From Dryas octopetala (lineage: Eukaryota; Streptophyta; Magnoliopsida; Rosales; Rosaceae): a stretch of 64,000 nucleotides of DNA. Position numbers and translations under genes: made by a program. Below are positions 46,260-56,804 of the stretch, one piece after another; the stretch's first letter is position 1; every line of letters starts with the position of its first letter. The stretch lies in assembly GCA_963921425.1 (NCBI GenBank), contig OY992836.1, positions 2,557,825-2,621,824 of the forward strand. The letters are read 5' to 3'. The notes under the pieces are model-generated. The model had not been told where the DNA came from. It ran no database searches and saw only the letters and a program-made list of their open reading frames with translations.

Positions 46260-47518
46260 CAAGGTGGCAGCAGCGGCGGCACAAGGTGGCAACAGCGGCG
46301 GCACAAGGTGGCAGCAGCGGCGCGCAAGATGGCAGTCCTCCTTCCTCCTAGGGTTCGGCACAAAAATAAAGAAAGAGAGATGATGGTGGCTGCGGCAAGG
46401 AAAGAGAAATAATGGGGGCTGCTAGGGTTCCTAGGCTGCGTGAGAAAAGAAAGAGAGAGAAAGGAGGCTAGGGGTGTGCAGCAAGAAAGAGAGAGAGAGA
46501 GAGAACAGCTAGGGTTTCTGAAATTTCAGAGAGGAGAACCCTCCCTTTGAGCTATAAAGATGTATTTATAGAGGAGAGTGGGGCTGAGATTTCTCTTTCT
46601 CTTCAATGTGGGATAAGTGCATTCCTTGCACATCAAGACTTATAATTTTCGGCCAAGCATGGGCCTTGGGCTGATTTGGGCTCTTTTTGGGAGTAACTTC
46701 ATTTTCAGCTCGCAGAACTGCTGCGCTACCTCCACTAAAATGACCATATCGTGAGCTAGAAAACTCGGAATTGAAATCCGTAAAATTCCCTGCGAAGCTA
46801 ACATCCGTATCTTTCCAACCATATATGGCATGCTACCTGATTCGTTCTGGAGAATTACAGAATTGCTGTCGAAATTGGTGCTCTATTTTCAGGGTTTTGA
46901 CTTCTTTTTCAGCTAGGATTCCTTGGGCTTTCTCTTTGTAAGCGTGATGGGCTAGGGTTTCAATTAAAAGAACATGGGCTAGCTGCAACAAGCAAGTGGA
47001 GTGATGGGCTTTAGGGATGCATGGCTTGCGCATGGCTGTATGACTTGGGCTCTTGGACCTTGGAATGGCACAACTTGGGCTTCCTCCAATTGGGCTTGCA
47101 ATAGGCGCATGGCCTTGGTCCTTTGGGCTAGGGTTATGCTCATGGCCCATAGTGCATGGGCTGCATGTGTAGTCCATGTCATGTGATGATGTGGCACAGT
47201 TGACCATTGACTTTGACCTTTGACCTTTGACTTTGACCAAAAGTCAATCTTGACAAAAAAGATTCCCCAAAAGATTCTGTCTGAGATTCTCCAAAGATTC
47301 CTTCCAGATTCCAGATCCTTCTAGCAGATTCTCTCAAGATTCTTTTTCCCATTTCTTCCATTTTTAGCTCAAAATAGCCTCATTTAGCTTATTTCTCCAT
47401 CATTGCTTCATTTAACCTAAAAACACAAAAACAAGACAACATACACAAAAGAATCGAGTTCTAACACTCTAGGTTAGGGAGTTAGTATCATAAAATAGCG
47501 TAAAATGAACACTCATCA
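46260..47518 (-). repeat. C-family LTR fragment
   Basis: Minus strand start TGATGAGTGTTC at 47518; matches 8654-9835 and keeps the TATA region lost there. The low part is cut where H begins. It abuts a chromovirus-type LTR on the right. Confidence 0.85.
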
Positions 47519-49129
47519 AACAGTACCCAGAAACTGTAGACTATTCCCTTGCCACAATCCCGCACACGGGCAGGCTCATACTCTGGCCACAATCTCGTGC
47601 AGAGAAGTCACTCTGCACGAGCAGGCTCATATCCTGGCCACAATCCCGTGCATTTTACACAGACAGGCTTGTCCGATTAGTACGTGCATTTACACAGCAG
47701 TTTTAAAATACTTTTTAAATCTCTACTTACTTTGGAGATAAATGAATAACCCTTTTCTTTCCCTTTCAACACTTTCCTTAATAATCCAAACCCCAAAGTG
47801 TCATTTCTCATATCACGACGTCACAATCAACATAAATATTCAAAGAAATGAACATCCAAAAGCTTGTTGAAATATTTCTTAATCGACTAAAATATAAATT
47901 CCAAGATAAAGGAAATCGAACTATATGAATGGTTATTTAAGCAAACTTAAGATTTAAAACTCAAATCAATTTCAAATTAAATCAAGGAGACCGAAATCAC
48001 ATGGTAAAACATAATTTAATAAAAATCAAAGTCCACTCATAGTTTACTCTGAGCTATGCCGAAACCTTTTCGAAATTGATTCCTACTCACGACCCCTCAC
48101 TTGTTTTGCCACTCAAATCATACCAATACTTCCTCAAAAATTAATTTGATAATTCTGTATAATAATTGTCTAATCATCATTGATTTACCTCAACAATAAA
48201 CATTTCTTCTCTAATTTAGTAATTATTCTCAGAGCATCTCTAAAATTCCTAATTAATCTCTTAACCTCAAATCCTCGTCAATTTATTCTCATGATTCAAA
48301 TCCTACACTTTCCCTCCTCTAACAAATAACAACAAACACACAAAACAGATAATTCACTAATGGTACTCTACAATACAATCCGATAAGTTTCACTCACAGT
48401 GCAAACACGTGAAATGACCAAAATGCCCTTCACAGCGCCATTGCTCGGATATCAAATCCGACAACATAACGACATCAAGAATGAGATTTCCTGAGCCCAT
48501 GTACCTATTAAGACCAGAGAACCAACTTAAATAACAATTCAGAAACACAAACGGCGGCTAATCGACTGAAACGGGCGGCCGCCACCACAGACGATGGCTG
48601 CCCGACTTAGAACAGCATACAAAACACACAGAAACTCACCCACGGGCTTCGGGTGACTGGCCAGAGGACAAAAACCAATTATTAGAGTCATCGGCACGAC
48701 CAAATCTCGCCGGAAATGGCCGCAATGGGCGGTGGTCCGTGGTGGTCAACCTGGGTCGACGACCAAATCTTGCCGGAAATGGCCGAAATGGGCGATGGAA
48801 GCCGCCGGCCTTCACAGCATCGATCCGTCGTCGTGGAGCGTCGGGTGGACGATTGGAGCACACCACTGTGCTCGGCTCGACGAGAAGAAGAAGATAAGGG
48901 TTGTCATCGGCCTCGAATCCGCTGGAAAAGTCGGGTCAACGTCGGAGCTCCAAACCGGCCTTGAACTGGGTTTCGGGGCTTTTCTGGGTTGAATGGGAGA
49001 CCAGGGGGAGGAAGAGGGAGGGACGGCGAGCTCGTCTGGCCTTCAACCTCCGACAGTCGTCACTGGACGCGCCCTCACGCGCCGGTGATGGCAGTGGCTG
49101 CACAGTGCAACAAGAGAGAGTGAAACGCA

Positions 49130-49196
<67 letters not shown>

Positions 49197-49494
49197 TTCT
49201 GACTTTTTGGGTTTTAAAACTCACTTTTGTAAAAATTACAAGTTTGCTTGTAACTCTCAAACCGTAACTCCGATTTACGCGTGCTTCGTGTCTACGAACT
49301 CGTGGACTCGAAACCTTTCCAACGGGCCTTAAGTCAAAACCAAAAGCCCAATAGAATAAAAAGTCAACTTTCGGGTCAAGCCCAATTTAAAACAAAAATT
49401 AAAAATTAAATCTAAAACCTTTTAAATTCCCAAAATTCTTAAAATAAATTCTCAAAATATTTAAAATAAATCTTTGAAAATACAGGGTCTCACA
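47519..49494 (-). repeat. Chromovirus-type LTR fragment E' (minus)
   Basis: Minus strand start TGTGAGACCCTG at 49494. Shares with solo LTR E the block around 48420-48500 and with F the repeat-unit sequence at 47550-47690. Contains a (GA)n tract (49133-49194). Its other end is cut by the C-family LTR. Confidence 0.8.
49133..49194 (+). repeat. (GA)n microsatellite
   Basis: About 31 uninterrupted AG/GA dinucleotides within the LTR; the spurious Glu-Arg and Leu-Ser ORFs here come from it. Confidence 0.95.
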
Positions 49495-49871
49495 TTGGGC
49501 TTGACCCAAAAGTTGATTTTTAAAATTAGTGGGCTTTCATCTTTGACTTTGGGCACGTTGAATAGGTCTCGAGTCCACGAGTTCATAGACATGTAGCACG
49601 CGTTGATCCGAGTTACGGTTTGAGAGATATGGGCATTTGAAGTGAGGGGCAATTTTGTAAATTTACAAACATGGGTTTTAAAAACCCAAAATCACTTTCT
49701 CTCTCCTCATTTTTCTCTCTCCCCCCGACTTCACTCACTCTCTCTCTCTCTCTCTCTCTCTCTCATCTTCCTCCCCGCGCACACACCCCCCTCCCATCCA
49801 CCATTGCCAGCCAACCACCGCCGACCTCGACCTCCGGCGAGCACCCCCAGACGCCACCCACCCTCAGAAAC

Positions 49872-49952
<81 letters not shown>
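49872..49952 (+). repeat. (CT)n microsatellite
   Basis: About 40 CT dinucleotides with one TTT interruption; with 49133-49194 it forms an inverted GA/CT pair 680 bp apart. Confidence 0.95.
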
Positions 49953-49956
<4 letters not shown>

Positions 49957-51556
49957 CTTCCTCTGTACACACACACCCGACTGCGACCACCACCACCTCC
50001 GGCCGTTCTCTAACCGACCCAGCCACCCACGCGACCCCCCTTGCCAGCACCAACACCCAGTGAGTTCACTGGCAACTTAGCCCCACGCGCACAGAGAAAC
50101 CCAGAAAACCCCAGCTGCCACTTTCCTCTGTTTCGCCAAAAATTCCGGCCAATCTTCACCACGATTTCTTCAATGTTTTAGTGGGGTTTTCCCCTTGAGG
50201 TATGGGCTTCCATTTCCTTTGAATTTGGTTTGTTTATTTTGAGGTTTGTGAAAAATGGAAAATTTGGGGATTTAGCATCCATTTAGGGTTCCTCTTATAA
50301 TTGGGAAAATTGATGATGTTGTATGAAATTTTGGACAAATTCCATCCCTAGGAACCTTTAATTATTGAATAGAATTGGAAATTTAGAGAAACTTGAGAAT
50401 TTATGATTTTTGGTATTGAAACCGCCACCTTAAGCGGTGACGGCAGTGGTTTGGACCACCCAACCGTCAATTCCTTTGAATAACATGAATTTGATATTCA
50501 AATTTGGTTGATTATTGATTTTGGTTAGTTGGAAGTTATTTGAGTTGACGAAACTTCAATTTAGACGTAAATTGGACACTTTTTCGGAACTGAAACGACA
50601 CTTGGACAAACCCCGTTCGAGATATACTATACATAAGGTTTATTTGAGTTGAATTGTCGAATTAAAAAATTTTAAGTGTTGTTGGATTTTGAGCCGAGAA
50701 GGATTTATTTTGGATTTCAGTTTATGTGATCTATGAAAATTTAGAAATTTACCTTTGGGAATAGAAAGGTTGAACGAAGTGTCTAGATTTACACACGCAC
50801 ATTGAATTTATGGCAGAGCGATCCCAATTTCATGTGTTATCATTTCTCCTCTAGGCGATAATCCCAAGAACAGAGACGGTCCAACGGAGGATCAAAGATA
50901 GGCATCCTCAATTGTGAGTGGACTTTTATTTTAAAAATGTTTATAAATTTTATAATTTAATTCTTTTCTGGTTATCTTGAGTTTTGTTTGAAAGATAAAA
51001 TTTTTTGAGTTGGATGTTTGATTTTGACTAAGTTTATGAAAAGACCACATTATTTCAATCATTTCATGATATTAGGTTTATTTGGAGATTTGACGTATGG
51101 ATTTGAACGTTGGGCTTTCAAATATGTTCACGAGTAATCTTTCTAAAACATGACTTTTGTATGTTGATTTCTTGAAGTTTGGGGTTTCTTGGATCATATT
51201 ATAGTATCTCTTTCTCAAGTTTGTGATTTATTTTATTTTTGGCCTATTGCGAGGAAGATTGATTTATATGGACTCATTTCTTTTCTAGATAAGTTTCGTA
51301 ACATGGTTGAAAGGTTGAATTTTAAGGTTAAACTAATGTGATTTGTGGAATTGTTATTTAGTTTATTAAAATATTACATATAAATTGGATGTTCATTTCG
51401 TTGAATGTTTATGTATGGTTTGAGACGTTGTGATTTGATGAAAGACACCTTTTTGATGAGTTGGATTGTTAAGGAGAATTTTGAAAAGAGTATTTAAAAA
51501 CTGCTGTGTAAATGCACATACTGATCGGACGAGCCTGCCTGTGTAAAATGCACGGA

Positions 51557-51760
51557 ATTGTGGCCAGGATATGAGCCTGCTCGTGCGGAGTGACCTCTCC
51601 GTACAAGATTGTGGCCAGGATGCGAATCTGCTCGTGCGGAGTGACCTCTCCGTACAAGATTGTGGCCAGGATACGAGCCTGCTCGTGCAGAGTGACCTCT
51701 ATGTTTGAGATTGTGGCCAGGATTTGAGCCTACCCGTGCACGGGATTGTGGCCAGGACAT
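51557..51760 (+). repeat. 51-bp tandem repeat, 4 units
   Basis: Units begin at 51557, 51608, 51659 and 51710. Reverse complement of the same basic unit as the 49-bp repeat of F, two bases longer. Confidence 0.88.
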
Positions 51761-52917
51761 TGTCTATTGTAACGACCCGACCAAAATTTTCACTAGAAAT
51801 TTAAATTTTTATTTAACTATATTTTTAAGAGATTTTTTTTAAGGATGTTAATTTGTATTTTAAAGATTTTGGGATTTATTTGAAAAATAAAAAGGGTTTT
51901 GATTTAAAGTTTTGAATTATTTATTTATTTTTGTTTTAATTTAAGCTTGACCCAAAGTTGACTTTTAAAATAAATGGGCTTTCGATTTTGACTTTGGGTC
52001 CGTTGAATAGGTTTCGAGCCAACGATTTCATAGACACGTACCACGCGTCGATCTGAGTTACGGTTTGAGAGATATGAGCGTGTGAAGTGAAGGGCAATAT
52101 TGTAAATTTATAAAAATGGGATTTTAATACCCAAAAATCAGATTTTGAAGGGGGATCTCTCTCTCCAGAAATTTCGGGAATACTCTCCCTCTCTCTATAT
52201 ATTATTTTTCTCTCCCCCCCCGAATCTTTCTCCCGGAGCACACACCCCCCCCCCCTCACAACCACCATCGCCGGCTAGCCCTCGCCAACCTCGACCTCCG
52301 GCGAGCACCCCGACGCCGACCACCACCTCCCCGGCCTTTCCCTTCGCCGGCCAGCACCCACACTCGAGAAACACGCCAGAAAATCCTACAGCCGCCGCTC
52401 CTCTTCGCCGGATTTTCAACCCTCTCCGGCCTCCGTTCGGCTTGTTTTCAGGCGAGACGAACGTGGCTCGAGACGACCCGGAGGAGGATCGAAGTTAGGA
52501 TTCTCACTGTGAGTGGACCCTTTTTCCTTAAAATGATTTATGAAATTTTCATTTTTATCTTGGTTAATTGAATTTGTTTTAGTAATAACAAATGTGAGCG
52601 AACTTTGGTTTTCAAATAATTTCATTAAAGATTTCATAATATTTTGATGTGATTTGGGATTTGATCATTGGTATTAAATGTTGAATTTCAAATGTTATTT
52701 CGAATAAGTTTTATTGTTGGACGTTTGAAAGAAAACTAGTTTCTTATTTTTACACGTATGGATTTGATGAGTGTGCATTTTGCATCACTTTATGATACTA
52801 ATTCCTTAACCTAGAGTGTTAGAACTCGCTATTTTGTGTTTCTTGTCTTGTTCTTGTGTTTTCAGGTCAAATGAAGCAGAAATGAGAAAAAGAAGCAAAT
52901 GGAGCCATTTTGGGACA

Positions 52918-53189
52918 TTTCCTGGTTAAACCAGGAAAAGTGCAGAAATCCTAGTCAAATGAGGATTCCTAGTCACACTAGGAAACATCAAGTCCAGAAC
53001 CATCATTGCGGAGCCAGAAATGTGAAATCCTGATTCAAACAGGAAATCCTGGTTGAACTAGGAAACCTAACCCAACTAGGGAAAGGAGTCCTAGTGACAC
53101 TAGGAGACCCCAGGGGCAATATGGTCATTACGAGAAGTCGAAATGGATAAGGAATCTCTCATTCTCAAGAAATCCTAGTTTCACCAGGA
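52918..53189 (+). promoter_or_regulatory. Array of 17-21 bp palindromes in the LTR
   Basis: Units with arms like TCCTRGT and ACYAGGA at 52918-52938, 52966-52984, 53047-53063, 53089-53105 and 53173-53189, with weaker ones at 52947-52967 and 53028-53044. Arms vary together (CTGGT with ACCAG, CTAGT with ACTAG). Equivalent arrays occur in LTR families A and C. Confidence 0.75.
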
Positions 53190-53310
53190 AATGTTTTTCA
53201 AGGTTCCAGAAGCTTCCAGAAGGTGGTGGAAATCCATGGAAATGAATGGAGGGAAGAAATGAATTTGAATTCAAATGGAAATGAGGGGCAAAATGGGAAG
53301 TCAAAAGTGG

Positions 53311-53436
53311 AGGGCCCATGGGCCCTAGGGATGCCGAACCAAGTGGGCCATGCATGCACATGCATGGGCCCAAACCCTAGCAGCCCAAAAGCCACACGCA
53401 AGGAGGAAGATGGCAGCCCATGCATGCGCATGCATG
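53311..53436 (+). promoter_or_regulatory. RY-type and GGGCCC palindromes upstream of the TATA box
   Basis: AGGGCCCATGGGCCCT (53311-53326) and CATGCATGCGCATGCATG (53419-53436) are perfect palindromes; a near copy lies at 53349-53366. CATGCATG is the RY element bound by B3-domain factors of the ABI3/FUS3/LEC2 type; many GCCCA/TGGGC motifs nearby match TCP-type site II. Confidence 0.55.
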
Positions 53437-53770
53437 CCATGCAAACCCTAGCAAGACAAGGGGCCATGCGCAAGCCCAAAGTGACAAGCCCAAGGTGGAA
53501 GCCCATGGAGTGAAACCCTAGCCCATCTTGTGCAAGCTACTGAAGCCCAACATGGAAGCCCAACATGCAAGCCCAAAGCCCAAGGCTACCAGCCCATGCG
53601 CCAAGGAGGGACCCTAGCTAGGCTAGGCGTGAGCAACTTAAGCCCAAAGGGGGAAGCCCATGCCGCAAGGCCCTAGTCAGCTAACCCTAGCTGAAGCCGC
53701 AAGGCACTAGGAAAAGGAAAACCCTATGCAGCCGCAAGTCTCTTCCTTGCCTCTCAAGGAAGGCTTCTCC

Positions 53771-53778
53771 TATTTAAA
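53771..53778 (+). promoter_or_regulatory. TATA-like box of LTR J
   Basis: TATTTAAA about 1.0 kb into the LTR, upstream of a pyrimidine-rich leader. The 3' LTR copy is at 59577-59584. Only candidate seen. Confidence 0.55.
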
Positions 53779-55276
53779 CCCCCTCATTCAGACTTTTAGA
53801 GAACATTATTTTCTCTCCTCCTCCAGCCGAAATCACTCTCTCTCTCCCTCTTAGTTTTATTTTGCTGTTTTAGGGTTTTAGTTTCAGACTTTTATTTTCT
53901 TGTAAGGTGAGCCGAATTCAGAGAGAGGTTTAGAGAGAGGGTGGCGTGACAAGTGAGAGGGAAGGACCACCTGCTGCCGCAAGCCCAAGCTCACCTTGCC
54001 GTGAGCCAATTGCTTGTGCTAGGTGCTTCCTTCTTCCTCCCTCCTTGCCGCAGCCCCCATTTGTTGCACCTCTGATTTTTGTTTTCCTTTTCCTTCTAGT
54101 ATCTATTCTTATTGTTGGATCATGTTACTGATTTTATTTAATTAGTTTGCTGTTTTATTTAGTTGTCTCTTTAATTCCTTTATAGCTTTGGTTCTGAAAT
54201 TATTTAGCTATTTATGTTTATGCAATTTAATTTATGTGATCTCATTTAATTGTGTAGTTGTTCTAGTTGCTTTATGTTTCTGATTTTTTAATTAGTGCAT
54301 GCGTTTAATCTTGTGTGTCTTGCGTTTCTGATTTCATTTAGTTTATGCTTCTAAGTTTGTTTAATTTGTGTTTCTGATTTCCGTTAACAATCATGAATTG
54401 GGACTTTATTTATTTGTTGCTGTTTTGTTTCTTTTATTTGTTTTATTTAATTATGTAGGTTAGTTATTCTATCTTGCATGTTAGTTGTAGGTCGATTAAT
54501 GGATTTGCATGTTCTAACAAATCGTTTATCCGTCTCTTGGTCTGTTAGTTTGATGTTTGCGCATATTAAATTTCCACTATCTATTAAAACCCCCGTCACT
54601 AGTTGTTTGCATCCTTTGACTGGCCACCTTAGGGTAATTGCATCTAGTTTATCCGTTAGGTTTAGCTGTGAAATAGTCAAAGACACTAAACCACAAGTAA
54701 CAAGGGAATAAGGGATTATTCTTGGTAGTGGGGTTGGGCGACCTCTATAAGGAAATAGTCAAAGCTTATATGTTGTGCATGTTTGACGTTCTCATAAAAC
54801 TTAATGACTCCTGCATGGGTAACAGCTGCCCTAGCTTGAACTAGGGAACATGTAGGTTAACTAGCTAAGGAAGGCCCAAGAAGCTCTTAGTTTATGCATT
54901 AGGAGAACAATGGTGAGAAAGTAACTAGCCAAACCTTTTTAGATGTCAAACTTTAATATGTTGTGTTCAAATTAACTGTCATTAGCCTTGGATGGTTATT
55001 GCATGCTTATCTGATTTGAAACTGAAAATTAACAATGCAAGATAGAATAAAGTGTGTGTGCGTGTGGTGATGTGTGCGTGTGTTTCCATCTTTCAAAACC
55101 CCCCCATTTAGTTATTCTAGTGATTATTTGCACTGATTTGTTGTATATTAACCATTCCCTGTGGGATCGACCTCGTGCTTGTACGCTTTGCTACTGATGC
55201 GATTCGTGCACTTGCGAGTAAACTTAGAATGAGATAATTGTTTATTTTGTTCTAAGAAAACACATCAACAAGTTTT

Positions 55277-55294
55277 TGGCGCCGTTGCCGGGGA
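55277..55294 (+). other. Primer-binding site, tRNA-Asp, element J
   Basis: TGGCGCCGTTGCCGGGGA, complementary to the last 18 nt of plant tRNA-Asp, 6 nt after the LTR (AGTTTT). Confidence 0.95.
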
Positions 55295-55453
55295 ATGGTG
55301 TCTAATATCAATGAATTGGTGTAATTAGTCATTAGAATTAGGTTATATTAGTTAGATTTCAGTTTTTGTTAATTTTTAGTTTTTAATAAATGCCATGCCT
55401 TTAGGAGCAGTCTTTCTACTGATTGTGTGTTTGGTCTTGATTAGGTGTATTTT

Positions 55454-56518
55454 ATGAACCTTGAACTTGTTGCAAGGTTGGAGAGGCTCAAAAAGGAAAC
55501 TTTAGGTACATCTCAAGGCAGCCCTCTACCTAGCGCATCAGATTCGAGTAGTGAGGATATTGGAAGCGTCGAAATGGCTGAAGCAAATGAGAATGTGCCG
55601 CAGCCCTTGAGTCACTTTTCAGCACCCTCGTTGCCCACTCAACCGAAGGGGAAGTTGCCTAGTCAGTCCATTGTCAACCCGAAGAATGAGGAGCATGTAA
55701 ATGCTATTTTGAGGACTACTCCAAGAAAAAGAGTTAGAGTGGTCAAGACTAAGGAGGTGAAGGAGGTGATTGAGATCATGGATAGTGAGGAAGAGGAGGA
55801 TCTAGAAATGATAGAGGAGAAAGCAGATACACGTGTGATTCCCCTCATTCCGGACATTGACATCACCAAATTTCCAGCAACCATGAGGGAATTGAAGTCT
55901 ATTGAGAAGAAGGCTGAGGAGCAAGGGCATAGTCACAACATTCCTAGGGAGATTTGTGGTTATCTCTTTGCGTCTTTTCCAAGCAAGAAGAAGGATCCGG
56001 GCTCGTTGGTCATACCATGCAGCATAGGGGAGCATAAGATCACCAATGCCTTAGTTGACAATGGCTCAGCTATCAATGTTATGCCGCTGGTTGTGTTCGA
56101 GAGGCTTGGATTTAAGGAGGCTGATTTGCAACCATTTGATGTGGACATTCGCTTCGCCAACTCTTCAGCCCAAAAAGCTTGTGGTATGCTTGTGGATGTT
56201 TTGGTTAAATGTCGTAAATTACTAATCCCCTCTGATTTCATAGTGCTAGATGTGCCGACAATTCCGGGCGATGTCTCTATTATTCTTGGAAGACCATTTT
56301 TGTGCACCTCTAACATAGAGTACAAAGCATTGGAGAGCGCCATGACAATTCGGCACTACACCAAGCGAGAGCTGTATGTGCTCACTTCCGAGATGCCAGA
56401 AAACGAGGAGGTCACTTTTTATGGAGAGGAGAAGTCAGAGATGGAGAGCTTCTTCAGTTCGTTCCTAGGGAATGCCGAGAGTAGCAATGGCAAGAGGAAG
56501 AGGAAAGGACGTAAGTAA
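55454..56518 (+). CDS. Retropepsin-like protein, sole ORF of element J
   Basis: 354 residues; ATG 55454 is the first ATG after an in-frame TAG at 55442. Residues 1-100 are polar and poorly structured, 105-123 very acidic (MDSEEEEDLEMIEEK), then PREICGYLFASFP at 164 leads into KDPGSLVIPCSIGEH. The protease-like core has DNGSAINVMP at 202-211 and IILGRPF at 276-282, matching the position of DLGAS and ILGRPF in the pol of element A. Asp, Gly and the hydrophobic neighbours are kept; DNG replaces DLG, as in Tat-type elements. The tail KRKRKGRK is basic and could act in nuclear import or nucleic-acid binding. No gag or RT is joined to it. Function as an active protease is inference: it could process Gag-Pol of a helper element. 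Alternative: a remnant kept only by recent copying. Confidence 0.85.
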   Translation: MNLELVARLERLKKETLGTSQGSPLPSASDSSSEDIGSVEMAEANENVPQPLSHFSAPSLPTQPKGKLPSQSIVNPKNEEHVNAILRTTPRKRVRVVKTKEVKEVIEIMDSEEEEDLEMIEEKADTRVIPLIPDIDITKFPATMRELKSIEKKAEEQGHSHNIPREICGYLFASFPSKKKDPGSLVIPCSIGEHKITNALVDNGSAINVMPLVVFERLGFKEADLQPFDVDIRFANSSAQKACGMLVDVLVKCRKLLIPSDFIVLDVPTIPGDVSIILGRPFLCTSNIEYKALESAMTIRHYTKRELYVLTSEMPENEEVTFYGEEKSEMESFFSSFLGNAESSNGKRKRKGRK

Positions 56519-56561
56519 AGGAGATGGCAATGTCAGGCTGAAGACAGAAAAACAAGCGCTT

Positions 56562-56804
56562 ATTGGGAGGCAACCCAAGTTTTTGTTTCGAATAATGGAG
56601 GAGAAGTCATTGAGGACCAAGGAGGCCGCGCCTACCCTTGGAGTGTCCACGCTTGCGTACGCAAGTAAACAGTTTCTTTATTTCGCTTCATAAGACAATT
56701 TCTCATTTTTGGTGTGTTTATTTAGTTTTGGATGTTTGCAATTTCCCGTTTCGCTTATTTTGATCATTCTTGCATTTATTTCATATACATTGAGGGCAAT
56801 GTAT
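56562..56804 (+). other. Hairpin cluster downstream of the J ORF
   Basis: Stem-loops: TTGGG-AGGCAA-CCCAA (56563-56578), CCAAGG/CCTTGG (56617-56641), perfect palindrome CTTGCGTACGCAAG (56652-56665), and ATACATTG-AGGG-CAATGTAT (56785-56804), the last followed by a purine tract. The same set and order exists in element C on the other strand. Confidence 0.7.

Larger units (their letters stand above)
49495..51767 (+). repeat. Chromovirus-type LTR E'' (plus), start missing
   Basis: Begins at TTGGGCTTGACCC, lacking roughly the first 115 bp of the LTR, head to head with E'. Contains (CT)n tracts (49738-49764, 49872-49952), GTGAGTGGAC (50914-50923) and four 51-bp repeat units (51557-51760). It is interrupted at 51767 by another LTR. 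Confidence 0.8.
52765..55270 (+). repeat. 5' LTR of J
   Basis: TGATGAGTGTGC ... CACATCAACA, 2506 bp. Features in order: palindrome array (52918-53189), long palindromes (53311-53326, 53349-53366, 53419-53436), TATA-like box (53771-53778), leader block (54622-54646), U5 block ending GATTCGTGCACTTGCGAG (about 55200-55218). Confidence 0.95.

Noticed and set aside
49642-50063. Ser-Leu and Glu-Arg repeat ORFs on both strands
   Set aside because: Product of (CT)n and (GA)n microsatellites.
53946-54131. 61-codon frame with a hydrophobic tail in the B-family LTR leader (also 21479 and 59752)
   Set aside because: Only one copy (21479) has ATG; the others have GTG or ACG context. The hydrophobic end is due to T-rich sequence.
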